A stretch of 64,000 nucleotides of DNA from Pinus tabuliformis (Eukaryota > Streptophyta > Pinopsida > Pinales > Pinaceae), in NCBI GenBank assembly GCA_031772625.1, contig CM062814.1:827522757-827586756 (forward strand). The letters run 5' to 3'. Within the stretch, counting starts at the first letter, position 1; each line of letters opens with the position of its first letter. Below, in pieces: positions 31,690 through 44,235 of the stretch. Below the pieces are notes generated by a model. It was not told the origin of the DNA and did not search any database. It was given only the letters and a program-made list of their open reading frames with translations. A program made the position numbers and the translations under genes.

Positions 31690-32183
31690 AATGTAGTACT
31701 CGTGTGCACGATCAGTTGAAAAACCCAGGTACCGACTTCCTTTATCTGATCAAAACTATTTTCCTACTCAATATTCTTCAGGTTAGTATCGGACTCATGG
31801 TCTCTTATAGCCAATTTTCCAGTTGAATGACAAATTTTCTTAGAGTTTACACCTCCTTTCCAAATTAAAACACCAACAAGTGCAACACTGATATTTATTA
31901 TTTTTCTTGTAGTTGCAGAAGCACCAAATGTAGCTACAACTGCCATACTAGGAGGAGTAACCTCACGATAGCCAGGACGACCTCCAGACTTCCCATCTAA
32001 GCCACGAATTGGGAACGTATTTCCAAAAGGTCTTGTTGCTAGATCATCTTTAAGATTGTGTGTTACTGCATTTACCTTCCCAAGCTCCTTTTCACCATGG
32101 GCAAAATGCCACTTGTACCCAAATCAACATCAAATATCAGTACCAAAATTACCACAAAGAATGCAGGTTTCTATTGAGGCCAT
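31690..32183 (-). pseudogene. captured CCCH zinc-finger / KH protein fragment (copy B)
   Basis: The minus frame starts MASIETCILCGNFGTD. After two stops and a shift it gives the end of a CCCH finger, FGYKWHFAHGEKELGK (CHFAHG in copy D; the Cys is Trp here). Then come a Gly-rich linker (GGRPGYREVTPPS), FGASAT and a KH domain (VALVGVLIWKGGVNSKK, AIRDHESDTNLKNIE, FDQIK). The KH GxxG loop IGKGG of the plant family is IWKGG. It matches plant CCCH-plus-KH RNA-binding proteins. It is intron-free and in element sense. Confidence 0.8.
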
Positions 32184-32758
32184 AGTGGAGACTGGAATTT
32201 GAGATAGCCATAGAGTTTTTCTTCTCTAAAATTATGAAATTTTATAAAAATGATTAATGATTTTCAATTTCAGGCAGGCAAAGACTTCAAGGTAAACATG
32301 CTAAACCTTGAAACTAGCTGCGAAATTCACAATCAGCTGCAGAATCAGACCACATTCCGCAACTAAGTTGCAAAATCTTATTAAAACAGGATACAATGTT
32401 TTGAGAACCACCAAACCATAACCAATGAATATTGAACAGTTGAACCTATCAAAGCAGTTGGGTTTCATTTTTTTATTTTTATTTTATTTTGTTTTATTTT
32501 GTTTTTTTTTCTATTGAATCAATTAAAATGATGAAGTTTATTTTGTCTCATTTTTTTTTAACATAACAATTCTTTTTCTGATCCTCTAGATTACACAAAC
32601 TGTAGGAGGAGAGCATACCCAAGAATTATTATTATTATTATTATTATTTAACAATTCTTTTTCTGATCCTCCAGATCACACAAAGTGCAGGAGGAGAGCA
32701 TACTCAAGAATTATTAAATTTTTTTAGATGTAAGAAATAAGATCTCCTAATTATACTT

Positions 32759-32775
32759 TCCCGGCAATGACGCCA
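32759..32775 (-). other. primer-binding site, element B
   Basis: The minus strand reads TGGCGTCATTGCCGGAA, a tRNA-Asp type site with two or three changes from copy D. Confidence 0.75.
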
Positions 32776-32779
32776 AAAA

Positions 32780-34835
32780 TGTCTAGTCAATTTAATGTCT
32801 TAAATTGCTCTACATAAATTATCAATCCAGGTATCGTAAACTGATGAAGTGTGGTGCACCATATGTGCTTAGTTAAACTTTTTCTTACTTCATTATTTTA
32901 TAGTTTATGTTGTTTTTGGGATTTTATTCTTGTTGGTTTCCTAAAATGTTTAATGCAAATGGAAATCCTATTCTAAGGTCTTAAGAATACTTTTAAAGGT
33001 CAAGTATGGATGTAGATTTCAAAACAAGGTTTATGTCCCTTATGGTAACTACCAAAACTTAGCACTTCAAAAATTTCAAAACATGCTATTGATAAAATTA
33101 ATACTTGAACAAAAATGTAAATATGCAGCTACTTAAATCAAACAAAAGATGAAATACTGATCATGAAATCACTGTCTCTGCTGCTCATCTAATTACAGAA
33201 ATAAAATCTAAATTATTGCACTTAAACAAACCAAAAATTGCAGACTAACGAAAGCAAGATCAATTTACTTCACTTATAATCCGATAGCTCACCAAGTAGC
33301 TTTTCTGGGTTAAGCCATGGCTCTGGAGATAACGTCAATAATAGGAAGAGTTGATATCTAAATTACCTACCTGCAAATGAAAGTAAAATCAAGTCACTTC
33401 ACTTATAATCCGATAGCTAGCCAAGTAGCTTTTCGGGGTTAAGCCATGGCTCTAGAGATAACGTCAATAACATGAAGAACCTGATATCTAAATTACCTAC
33501 TTGCAAATGAAAGTAAAATCAAGTCACTTCACTTATAATCCGATAGCTCACCAAGTAGCTTTTCGGGGTTAAGCCATGGCTCTGGAAATAATGTCAATAA
33601 CATAAAGAACCTGATATCTAAATTACTTACTTGCAAATGAAAGTAAAATCAAGTCACTTCACTTATAATCCGATAGCTCACCAAGTAGCTTTTTGGGGTT
33701 AAGCCATGGCTGTTAAGATAACATCAATAATATGAAGAACCTGATATCTAATTGCAGAGATGAAAGTAAAATCAAATCACTTCACTCATAATCTGATAGC
33801 TTGCCAAGTAGCTTTTCGGGGTTAAGCCATGGCTCTTGAGATAACGTCAAATGACATGAAGAATTTTATATCTAAACTAACTAACAACAACAAATAAATA
33901 AGACTAAAATCAAAGCATAACTGAAATTGAAAAGTTTCAAAAAAAGTTCAGCAGATAGGCAAATCTCATGTCACTATTTGATTCAAAAACATGTAAAGAA
34001 AAACTAATTTACAATCAACCGGTTGAACACACTTACATGAATTAAAATTGCATCAATGGAAACTCTAATCTATTAAACTTGAAAGTAATCAAATGACATA
34101 ATGAAATCAAAGCAAAATTACAAAATAAAATCTACTCTACCTTACATTCTAATGTGCTCCATGACATCTACTTCACATCTCCTTCCATGTTGAGAACATC
34201 AAAGCTTTATTCAAATTCTTCAAAATTACAAAGTACAACAAAGCTTTCCAAAGCTTTCAAAAGCCATCAAGGAGGAACTATAAACTCCAAGCTAAGCTAA
34301 GACTAACAAGCTAACAAACTCTCAACTAACTAATGAAGGAGAGAGATCTCCTATTTATACAAAAAGATGAGAAGCCATCTCATTAATGAGAGTCCATGAA
34401 TATCTCCCTCTACCTCTAGAGTCCTAATCAAAATAGGAACTGATAAGACACATGTCTTCTTAGAGTTTCATTATAATTAGGAGATGTGACACATATCCTC
34501 ATGATCCCATGATTCTTTCCACTCAAATTCGAATTTGGCCTTAGAGTATCACATAAGGGTCTTTTAGAAGCCTCCTTTTGACCTACACATGTCAACAATC
34601 TCAACCCGCTTGTTAGGCATAAGCATATGCACATTATTTTCTAATTTTTAACCTCAAATTCACTTAAACAGGCTAAGAATTAATAAAGTTTGGAAAAACA
34701 TAAATGTGGCCCAATGATAATGAAAGTGGGATGAATGTAGTGGCATAGTAGTGAAATGGAGGTGAAATGGAGGTGATATAATGGACATAATAGTGAATGT
34801 GTAATGGAAATGAATAACATTTTGAAGACCCAACA
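32780..34835 (-). mobile_element. LTR B
   Basis: TGTCTAGTC ... AGACCCAACA (plus strand), 2,056 bp, with five internal repeat units (33265-33870) and a TATA box at 34352-34359. The right end is followed by a polypurine tract (34836), so this LTR is both the 5' LTR of B and the 3' LTR of mini-element C. Confidence 0.9.
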
Positions 34836-35272
34836 TACCCCCAACTTAAGTTATTGCATGTCCTCATGCAATATATATTACATTAACTTTCTTTGATCCT
34901 TGAGCTTTGGCTTAACTTTGCATGATATCATTTGATAACTTCATATTTTTGCAAAGTGTTTTACTTGAATTGCAACATGGTTGGTTCTTGTGTTACAACC
35001 AATTTTTTTGTTGTTGTTGCATTCTATTTTGATCTTTGAACTTTTCATAGTTATATTTTGATTATTGTTTGCAATGTATATCTTTATTGGATTGCATGAT
35101 GGTTGGTTCTTTTGTGACAACCATGATTTTGTTTGTATCCAATTTATCCTTTAAGCACTTTTTGAAAATCCATTGTATGCTCATAATAACAATATAATAG
35201 TTAATATATGTTGGAAATATGTGGGACCCTGAATATGATATGGAAATTAATTGTTTATCAATAATAGAAAAA
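34836..35272 (-). mobile_element. mini-internal region C (437 bp)
   Basis: Starts with the polypurine tract TACCCCCAACTTAAG and follows the family backbone to CTGAATATGATATGG. It then jumps to AAATTAATTGTTTATCAATAATAG and straight into an LTR with no primer site. The same junction recurs in copy E (47291-47319). This is a deletion derivative that cannot prime normally. Confidence 0.8.
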
Positions 35273-37169
35273 TGTCTCGTCAATTTAACGTCTGAAATTT
35301 CTCTACATAAATTATCAATCCGAGTATCGTAAACTAATGAAGTCTGGTGCACCATATGTGCTTAGTTAACATTTTTCTTACTTCGTTGTTTTATAGTTTT
35401 TATTTTGTTTTTGGGTTTTGTTCTTGTTGATCTCCTAAAGTGTCTAATGCAAATGGAAATCCTATTCTAAGGTCTTAAGAATACTTTTAAAGGTCAAATA
35501 TGGATGTAGATTTCAAGACAAGGTTTATGTCCCTTATGGTAATTTCCAAAACTTAACACTTCAAAAGATCTCAGAACATGTTATTGATCAAATCAGTACT
35601 CGAACAAAAGTGTAAATATGCAGCTACTTAAATCAAACAAAAGATGAAATATTGATCATGAAATCACTGTCTTTGCTGCCCATCTAATTACAGAAATAAA
35701 ATCTAAACTATCGCACTCAAACAAACAGAAAATTGCAGACTAACGAAAGCAAGATCAATTTACATCACTTATAATATGATAGCTCGCCAAGTAGCTTTTC
35801 TGGTTAAGCCAGGGCTCTGGAGATAACATCAATAACATGAAGAATTGATATTTAAAGTACCTACTTGCAAATGAAAGTAAAATCAAGTCACTTCACTTAT
35901 AATCTGATAGATCGCCAAGTAGCTTTTCGGGGTTAAGCCATGGCTCTGGAGATAACGCCAATAACATGATGAACTTGATATCTAAATTACCTACTTGCAA
36001 ATGAAAGTAAAATCAAGTCACTTCACTTATAATCGATAGCTCGCCAAGAAGTTTTTCGTGGTTAAGCCATGGCTCTAGAGATACGTCAATAACATGAAGA
36101 ACTTGATATCTAATTGTAGAAATGAAAGTAAAATCAAATCACTTCACTCATAATCCGATAGCTCGCCAAGTAGCTTTTCGGGGTTAAGCCATGGCTCTGG
36201 AGATAATGTCAAATGACATGAAGAATTTGATATCCAAACTGACTAACAACAACAAATAAATAAGACTGAAATCAAAGCATAACTTAAATTGAAAAGCTTA
36301 AGAAAAAGTTCAGCAGAGAGGCAAATCTCATATCACTATTTGATGCAAAAACATGTAAAGAAAAACTAATCTACAATCAACCGGTTGAACACACTTGCAT
36401 GAATTAAAATTGCATAAATGGAAACTTTAATCTATCAAACTTGAAAACAATTAAATGATACAATGAAATCAATGCAAAATTACAAAATAAAATCTACTCT
36501 ACCTTACATTCTAATGTGCTCCATGACATCTACTTAACATCTCCTTCCATGTTGAGAACATCAAATCTTTATTCAAATTATTCAAAATTACAAAGTACAA
36601 CAAAGCTCTCCAAAGCTTTCAAAAGCCATCAAGGAAGAATTATAAACTCCAAGCTAAGCTAAGACTAACAAGCTAACAAGCTAAGACTAACAAATGAAGG
36701 AGAGAGATCTTCTATTTATACAAAAAGATGAGAAGTCATCTCATTAATGAGAGTCCATGAATCTCTCCCTCTTCCTCTAGAGTATTAATCAAAATAGGAA
36801 CTGATAAGACACATGTCTTCTTAGAGTTACAATACAATTAGGAGATGTGACACATATCCTCATGATCTCATGATTCTCTCCACTCAAATTCGAATTTGGC
36901 CTTAGAGTGCCACATAAGGGTCTTCTAGAAGCCTCCTTTTAACCTACATATGTCAACAATCTCAACCCACTTGTTAGGTATAAGCATATGCACATTATTT
37001 TCTAATTTTTAACCACAAATTCACTTAAAAAGGCTTAAAAATAATAAAGTTTGGAATAACATAAATGTGGCCCAACGATAATGAAAGTGGGATGAATGTG
37101 GTGACATAGTAGTGAAATGGAGATGATATAATGGACATAATAGTGAAAGTGTAATAGAAATGAATGACA
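35273..37169 (-). mobile_element. LTR C (left arm of palindrome 1)
   Basis: TGTCTCGTC start; four internal repeat units (35790-36200; one reads GCCAGGGC); TATA at 36713-36720. Its outer end is cut at GAATGACA, missing about 16 bp of the normal TTTTTAAGACCCAACA end, and faces an inverted LTR across 7 bp. Confidence 0.85.
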
Positions 37170-37176
37170 AGAATAG

Positions 37177-38975
37177 TTGGGTCTTAAAAATGTCATTCAT
37201 TTCCATTACACTTTCACTATTATGTCCATTATATCACCTCCATTTCACCTCCATTTCACTACTATGTCACCACATTCATCCCACTTTCATTATCATTGGG
37301 CCACATTTATGTTTTTCCAAACTTCATTAATTCTAAGCCTTTTCAAGTGAATTTGTGGTTAAAAATTAGAAAATAATGTGCATATGCTTATACCTAACAA
37401 GTGGGTTGAGATTGTTGACATGTGTAGGTTAAAAGTAGGCTTTTAGAAGACCCTTATGTGGCACTCTAAGGCCAAATTCGAATTTGAGTGGAGAGAATCA
37501 TGAGAGCATAAGGATATGTGTCACATCTCCTAATTGTATTGTAACTTTGAGAAGACATGTGTCTTATCAGTTTCTATTTTGATTAGGACTCTAGAGGAAG
37601 AGGGAGAGATTCATGGACCCTCATTAATGAGATGGCTTTTCATCTTTTTGTATAAATAGGAGATCTCTCTCCTTCATTTGTTAGTCTTAGCTTGCTAGCT
37701 TGTTAGTCTTAGCTTAGCTTGGAGTTTATAGTTCTTCCTTGTTGCTTTTGAAAGCTTTGAAGAACTTTGTTGTACTTTGTAATATTGAAGAATTTGAATA
37801 AAGCTTTGATGTTCTCAACATGGAAGGAGATGTGTAGTAGATGTCATGAAGCACAATAGAATGTAAGGTAGAGTAGATTTCATTTTGTAATTTTTCTTTG
37901 ATTTCATTCATGTGTGTCATTTTATTGCTTTCAAGTTTAATAGTCTAGATTTTCCATTCATGCAATTTTAATTCATGCAAGTGTGTTCAACCGGTTGATT
38001 GTAGATTAGTTTTTCTTTACATGTTTTTGCATCAAATAGTGACATGATACTTGCCTCTCTGCTGAACTTTTTCTTAAGCTTTTCAATTTCAGTTATGCTT
38101 TGATTTGAGTCTTATTTATTTGTTGTTTTTAGTTAGTTTAGATATCAAATTATTCATGTCATTTGATGTTATCTCCAGAGCCATGGCTTAACCCCAAAAA
38201 GCTACTTGGCGAGCTATCGGATTATGAGTGAAGTGATTTGATTTTACTTTCATCTTTGCAATTAGATATCAGGTTCTTCATGTTATTGACGTTATCTTCA
38301 GAGCCATGGCTTAAACCCGAAAAGCTACTTGGCGAGCTATTGGATTATAAGTGAAGTTACTTGATTTTACTTTCATTTGGAAGTAGGTAATTTAGATATC
38401 AATTCTTCATGTTATTGACGTTATCTCCAAAGCCATGGCTTAACCCAGAAAAGCTACTTGGCGAGCTATCGGATTATAAGTGAAGTAAATTGATCTTGCT
38501 TTCGTTAGTCTGCAAGTTTTTGTTTGTTTGAGTGCAATAGTTTATATTTTATTTATGTAATTAGATGGGCAGCAGAGACAGTGATTTCATGATCAGTATT
38601 TCATCTTTTGTTTGATTTAAGTAGCTACATATTTACATTCCTGTTCAAGTATTAATTTTATCAATAGCATGTTTTGAGATCTTTTGAAGTGTTAAATTTT
38701 GGAAGTTATCATAAGGGACATAAAACTTGTCTTGAAATCTACATCCATACTTGACCTTTAAAAGTATTCTTAAGACCTTAGAATAGGATTTCCATTTGCA
38801 TTAGACACTTTAGGAGATCAACAAGAACAAAACCCCAAAACAAGATAAAAACTATAAAACAACGAAGTAAGAAAAATGTTAACTAAGCACATATGGTACA
38901 CCACACTTCATTAGTTTACGATACCCGAATTGATAATTTATGTAGAGCAATTTAAGACGTTAAATTGACTAGACA
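37177..38975 (+). mobile_element. inverted LTR C' (right arm of palindrome 1)
   Basis: Plus-sense LTR from TTGGGTCTTAAAAATG (missing TG) to ATTGACTAGACA. TATAAATAGG at 37651-37660, AATAAAG near 37797 and three internal repeat units (38160-38480). It is followed directly by minus-sense internal sequence (TTTGATAACTTCAT) and has no primer site. Confidence 0.85.
37651..37660 (+). promoter_or_regulatory. TATA box of the inverted LTR
   Basis: TATAAATAGG is followed by a near-palindromic AGATCTCTCTCCTT. The opposite arm has its TATA at 36713-36720, giving a divergent pair about 930 bp apart. Confidence 0.6.
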
Positions 38976-41071
38976 TTTGATAACTTCATATTTTTTCAAA
39001 GTGTTTTACTTGAATTGCAACATGGTTGGTTCTTATGTTACAACCATTTTTTTATTTTGTTGCATTCTATTTTGATCTTTGAACCTTGCATAATGATATT
39101 TTGATTATTGTTGCAAAGTATATCTTTATTGGATTGCATGATGGTTGGTTCTTATGTGACAACCATGATTTTGTTTTTATCCAATTTATCATTTAAGCAC
39201 TATTTGAAAAGCCATTATATGCTCATAATAACAATGTAATAGTTAATATATATTGGAAGTATGTGGGCTCCTGAATATGATATGGACATGGCAAGATATG
39301 AATATAAATATATTTCCCCCCCAACTGACGGTATTGGAAATGAGAAAGAGAAATATTTTTCCAACAATTATCATTCTAGCTTTTTATGGAATTCTATGGT
39401 CAAAAGTTAGAAAATGACGTACCTTAACTTACCCTTTGGAATGGATGAGTTGTATGTGTGGTGGCTGTAAAATTCTGATCATATTCTTCTTCAAGTGGCT
39501 GAACAAGAGGAGTCATGGATAAAGAGTGAGGATGACTTTTTATTTCTTCTACTAATAATTGTTGAATCTGCTCCAAAATGCTGAAAATAATAGTCTTCAT
39601 GTCTTCAAAACTCATTGGCACAATTCCTACTATGTGAAAAAAATTTCTGATGTCAAACATAGCAAGAAATTGTTAACTTAGTGGCCATTGATGGATGCCA
39701 CTAGTCAACATGAGAACTCTCACCATTGATGACAATGAGAGTTAAGATGCCCAAACGCATCTTGCTAGGTACGAATGAATTTGCCGATGTCGAGTCACCT
39801 AGAAGATCTGATGAACAAAGGACATTAATGTATTCCCATTGTTTGTCAGCATGAGCACTTGCCATTAAGGCATGCAAGCCTCAAGGTGTTTTTACAAAGA
39901 AATTAGACTCAAAGGACTATGGACTCAATAATTTGCATTGAAGCAGGGCTTATTTGCGGAATGAAAATGATAGGAAAGGGAAGATGAAAATGGAAGATGA
40001 CAATGGAGAGTAGAAATGGCAATGGACAATAAGCATGTGAATGAGCCTCTTGATTTTATTTGTGGGTTATGAATGGACAAGAAGAGATGGAAAGTGTATG
40101 TGAATGTAAATGGAAAGTATGAAGTGAAATGAGGTGAATGGTTTATTATGAGGTATGGATGTGATGGAGGCAATAGTATCTGAAAGTTTTTCAAGTGTTT
40201 GGATCTGATTTTGCATCAGCATATTTCCTCTTTGTCGTTGATCATCCTCTTATGAAACAAATTGGTCTCTTAGAGAGACACCACTCTCTTGTAGTCATTT
40301 GTCCTTCCTCTTGGAATCTTAAAAAAAATAATACTTCTTCTGCAATGGAATGTAAGATTATCAAAGGAGAAAGGTGATCAATTTCTCTAGTTATGATATT
40401 TACACACAAAACTAAGAATTTGTATTAATGAAACAAGTTTTCAAAGGAAAAATCAAAGGAATTTATACCTGCTTTGGAATTGGTGCCCCAAGTTTAATGT
40501 TGCTTCTTTTCAGCAATTCATTTCATTATTTGCCATTTCAAAATATAATGATGGATTTCCCATTGTGTAGATCTTGTTGAGATCTTTCGAACAGTACTTG
40601 AATCATCAAAATCTGATTTTGTATGAAAAAGTTAGGCTCATTTGAACAATGAGGTTTTTTTGGCTGTAGAATTGGACTTTAGCTGCGGAATGTGCACAGT
40701 TTCTGTAGCTAAAAGTCTTGAATAAAAGTTAGCCATTCATCTTTCATCATCAGTCCAAAATTAATCAATACCTTCAGAAAAGTAAGCAAATAACTTATTC
40801 ATTTCATTGATTCAAAATTGTTTTTTTTGACATGCGGCGACTTAGTGATAACACACAACTTGACTTCCCTTTGACCGGGGTCTTTTTCATTGACTTGGAT
40901 CAAATGAATAGGACACCATCCATGTACTAACATTTTCCCAGCTACCCATGTGGTTTGTTTTGTCTCTTGACACCTATAACCTATAGAAGTATGAAAATGG
41001 TTGTGGAATCGCCAGTCAGCTGCGGAATCAAACCTGATTCCGTAGCTAAAAGACAGCCAACCATTAGTTTT

Positions 41072-41446
41072 TCACATATTTGGATACTTGTGTTGTGCAT
41101 AACTTTTTATCTCTTCCACACTTTCCTGTGGAGTTTCTGAAACATTAAAAATAAATGATTCATTTTTTAAACGGAGATTTTCAATTGAAACAAAACCAAC
41201 CAAAATGATATTGATCCCTTTTCTAATTGAAAATGCTAGTGTTACTACACAATAAGCCCCAGGCTTCCCATACAGACAGTGGATAAAGTCTAATAAGTAA
41301 TAGAGGATAGTAAGGTCATGCTCAATAATAACATAGTTGTTTGGCCTGAGTAGGGACTGGACTATTTGTGCAGCTTTATGTTGCAACAATACGTTGTTTT
41401 GAATCCAAGTAAGCATTTGCAACTCTCTGTAATTCTCCACCGGAAA
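41072..41446 (-). pseudogene. ABCE fragment, copy D1 (cut at the duplication junction)
   Basis: It keeps only the part after the signature: [16 protein letters not shown] in one frame, then [35 protein letters not shown] and ETPQESVEEI. The Walker A part is absent because the tandem-duplication junction falls inside the signature. F-like substitutions (LLDF, EEIKSYA) place its origin in the F-type unit. Confidence 0.85.
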
Positions 41447-42561
41447 TGGCAATGTGCAATGAGCATGTGAATGAGCCTCTTGCTTTTATTTGTGGGTTAT
41501 GAATGGACAAAAAGAGATGGAAAGTGTATGTGAATGTAAATGGAAAGTATGAAGTGAAATGAGGTGAATGGTTTATTATGAGGTATGGATGTGATGGAGG
41601 CAATAGTATCTGAAAGTTTTTCAAGTGTTTGGATCTGATTTTGCATCAGCATATTTCCTCTTTTTTGTTGATCATCCTCTTATGAAACAAATTGGTCTCT
41701 TAGGGAGACACCATTATGTCTCTTAGAGAGACACCATTCTCTTGTAGTAATTTCTCCTTCCTCCTGGAACCTGCAAAAAGACTAATACTTCTTCTGTAAT
41801 AGAATGTAAGATTATCAAATGAGAGAGGTGATCAATCTCTCTAGTTATGATATTTACACACAAAACTAAGAATTTGTATTAATGAAACAAGTCCTCAAAA
41901 GAAAAATCAAAAGAATTTATACCTGCTTTGGAATTGGTGCCCCAAGTTGAATGTTGCTTCTTTTCAGCAATTTATTTCATTATTTTCCATTTCAAACTCT
42001 AATGATGGATTTCTAATTATGTATATCTTGTTGATACCTTTCCAATGACACTTGAATCATCAAAATCTGATTTTATATGAGAAATTTAGGCTGATTTGAA
42101 CAATGAGGTTTTTCAACTGCAGAATTGGAGAATAGCGGCGGAATTGGACTTTAGCTGAGGAATGTGCACAGTTTCTGTAGCTAAAAATCTTGAATAAAAA
42201 GTTAGTAATTCATCTTTCATCATCAGTCCAAAATTAATCAATGCCTTCAGAAAAGTAAGCAAATAACTTATTCATTTCATTGATTCAAAATTATTATTTT
42301 TTTCTTGACATGCAGCGACTTAGTGTGACGACTTAGTGATAACACACAACTTGACTTCCCTTTGACCAGGGTCTTTTTCAGCAACTTGGATCAAATGAAT
42401 AGGACACCACCCATGTACTGACATTTTCCCAGTTCCTCATGTGGTTTGTTTCGTCTCTTGACACCTATAACCTATAGAAGTATGAAAATGGCTATGGAAT
42501 TGCCAATCAGCTGCAGAATCAGGCTACTTTCCGCAGCTAAAAGACAGCCAACCATTAGTTT

Positions 42562-43201
42562 TACACATATTTGGATACTTGTGTTGTGCATAGTTTTTTA
42601 TCTCTTCCGCACTTTCCTGTGGAGTTTCTGCAACCTTAAAAATAAGTGATTCATCTTTAAAACAGAGTTTTTCAGTTGAAACAAAACCAACCAAAATGAT
42701 ATTGATCCCTTCTCTAATTGAAAATGCTAGTGTTACTACACAATAAGCCCCAGGCTTCCCATATAGACAGCAGATAAAGTCTGATAAATAATTGAGGATA
42801 CTAAGGTCATGCTCAATAATAACATAGTTGTTTGGCCTAAGTAGAGACTAGACTATTTGTGCAGCTTTATGCTGCAACAATACGTTGTTTTGAATCCAGG
42901 TATGCATTTGCAACTTTCTGTAATTCTCCACCGGAAAAGATTTACTACATTAATTTTTCAATTTGAAGTGGTTTCATGACATCAGATGTGAATTGAGTGT
43001 GCGTATACGAATCACGGATTTTTTTTTTTTGGTGCAATAAATGCCTAACAGTTGACTGGAACTTCGGTTGATCTTCTGTGGTTTGTATGACACATTGGAT
43101 TCAAGATTCTCCACATCTGTATTGTCTACAAGATCTGGTTTCAATAAACTAGTCAACATGCGTATAAACATTGTCTTCCATGTTCTATTTTCTCCCAACA
43201 T
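42562..43201 (-). pseudogene. ABCE fragment, copy D2
   Basis: Full scrambled fragment as in copy B. Walker A reads [16 protein letters not shown], so two Gly of GxxGxGKT are lost. The first-domain part has an extra stop in QIV*SLLRP (a CAG Gln changed to TAG), and ends with PQESAEEI and a KYPNM motif. It is closer to copy B than to D1. Confidence 0.85.
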
Positions 43202-43739
43202 TTAACCGGAAGTAACGGAACAGGTACAGACAGTTGGCAGTGACTTCATGGGTTTTAATGACAGAGAGTCGTGTTCAATTGGGATACATCTCTAAACAGG
43301 TGTGAGTTTATTAAGATGGAAGGCGTGTAATCAGGTTTTAGATGCCATCACACAGTTGATTCCCAAATTGGAATTCCCTACCCCAGACAGTCGAATTAAA
43401 TCAAACTATCAATTCATTAATTGAAATTCCATTTTTTTCACGCGGCAGGCAAAAAGAGGCTTCAGAGAACCAAAAAGATTCTCTCAAACCGCCATGAATT
43501 TCTTAAAACCATTTTAAAGTTATCTAATTGACCCTACTGCCGAAAAACCCATGTTTTATTTTTCAAAAAATCGTCTCTGTTTGGCCAAATCGTGCATTCA
43601 AGGTATGACATTTTTTTTGTTCTGCGTTTTTTCTAAATTGCTGTGGTTGAATTTCATTTGCAGGTCTGCTATTTATGCTTATTGATTCCTAATGGTCATG
43701 GTTTTGAAATTTTTTGTAGTAAATTAAATCTATTTTACA

Positions 43740-44235
43740 GGCAATGTAGTACTCGTGTGCACGATCAGTTGACAAACCTAGGCACCGACTTCCTTTATCT
43801 GATCAAAACTGTTTTCCTACTCAATATTCTTCAGGTTAGTATCGGACTCATGGTCTCTTATAGCCAATTTTCCAGTTGAATGAAAAATTTTCTTAGAGTT
43901 TACACCTCCTTTCCAAATTAAAACACCAACAAGTGCAACATCGATATTTATTATTTTTCTTGCAGTTGCTGAAGCACCAAATGTAGCTACAACTGCCATA
44001 CTAGGAGGAGTAACCTCACGATAGCCAAGATGACGTCCATACTTCCCATCTAAGCCACCAACTGGGAACCTATTTCCAAAAGGCCTTGTTGCTAGATCAT
44101 CTTTAAGATTGTGTGTTACTGCATTTACCTTCCCAAGCTCCTTTTCACCATGGGCAAAATGGCACTTGTACCCAAATCAACATCAAATATCAGTACCAAA
44201 ATTACTACAAAGAATGCAGGTTTCTATTGAGGCCA
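43740..44235 (-). pseudogene. CCCH-KH fragment, copy D
   Basis: Same structure as copy B. The finger end reads YKCHFAHGEKELG, so the Cys is kept here. The KH reads VALVGVLIWKGGVNSKK and AIRDHESDTNLKNIE, then a stop where Leu is expected, then a readable FDQIK stretch. Not functional. Confidence 0.8.

Larger units (their letters stand above)
28882..32779 (-). mobile_element. element B internal region (ABCE / CCCH-KH cassettes)
   Basis: Same backbone as A but starting about 650 bp in (AAAGAGTTAAGATGAC equals 23350 in A), so the polypurine end is deleted. It ends at a primer site (32759-32775). The cassette sites hold an ABCE fragment and a CCCH-KH fragment. No retroviral-type genes are present. 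Confidence 0.75.

Noticed and set aside
31688-31781. Exon-like block between TTTACAG and GTTAGT on the plus strand
   Set aside because: The minus strand here reads as the end of the KH domain (FDQIK then LIVHTS), which explains the sequence better.
34428-34634. 68-codon ORF repeated at 46487 and 56634
   Set aside because: Lies in the LTR promoter region and is kept only because the LTRs are copies.
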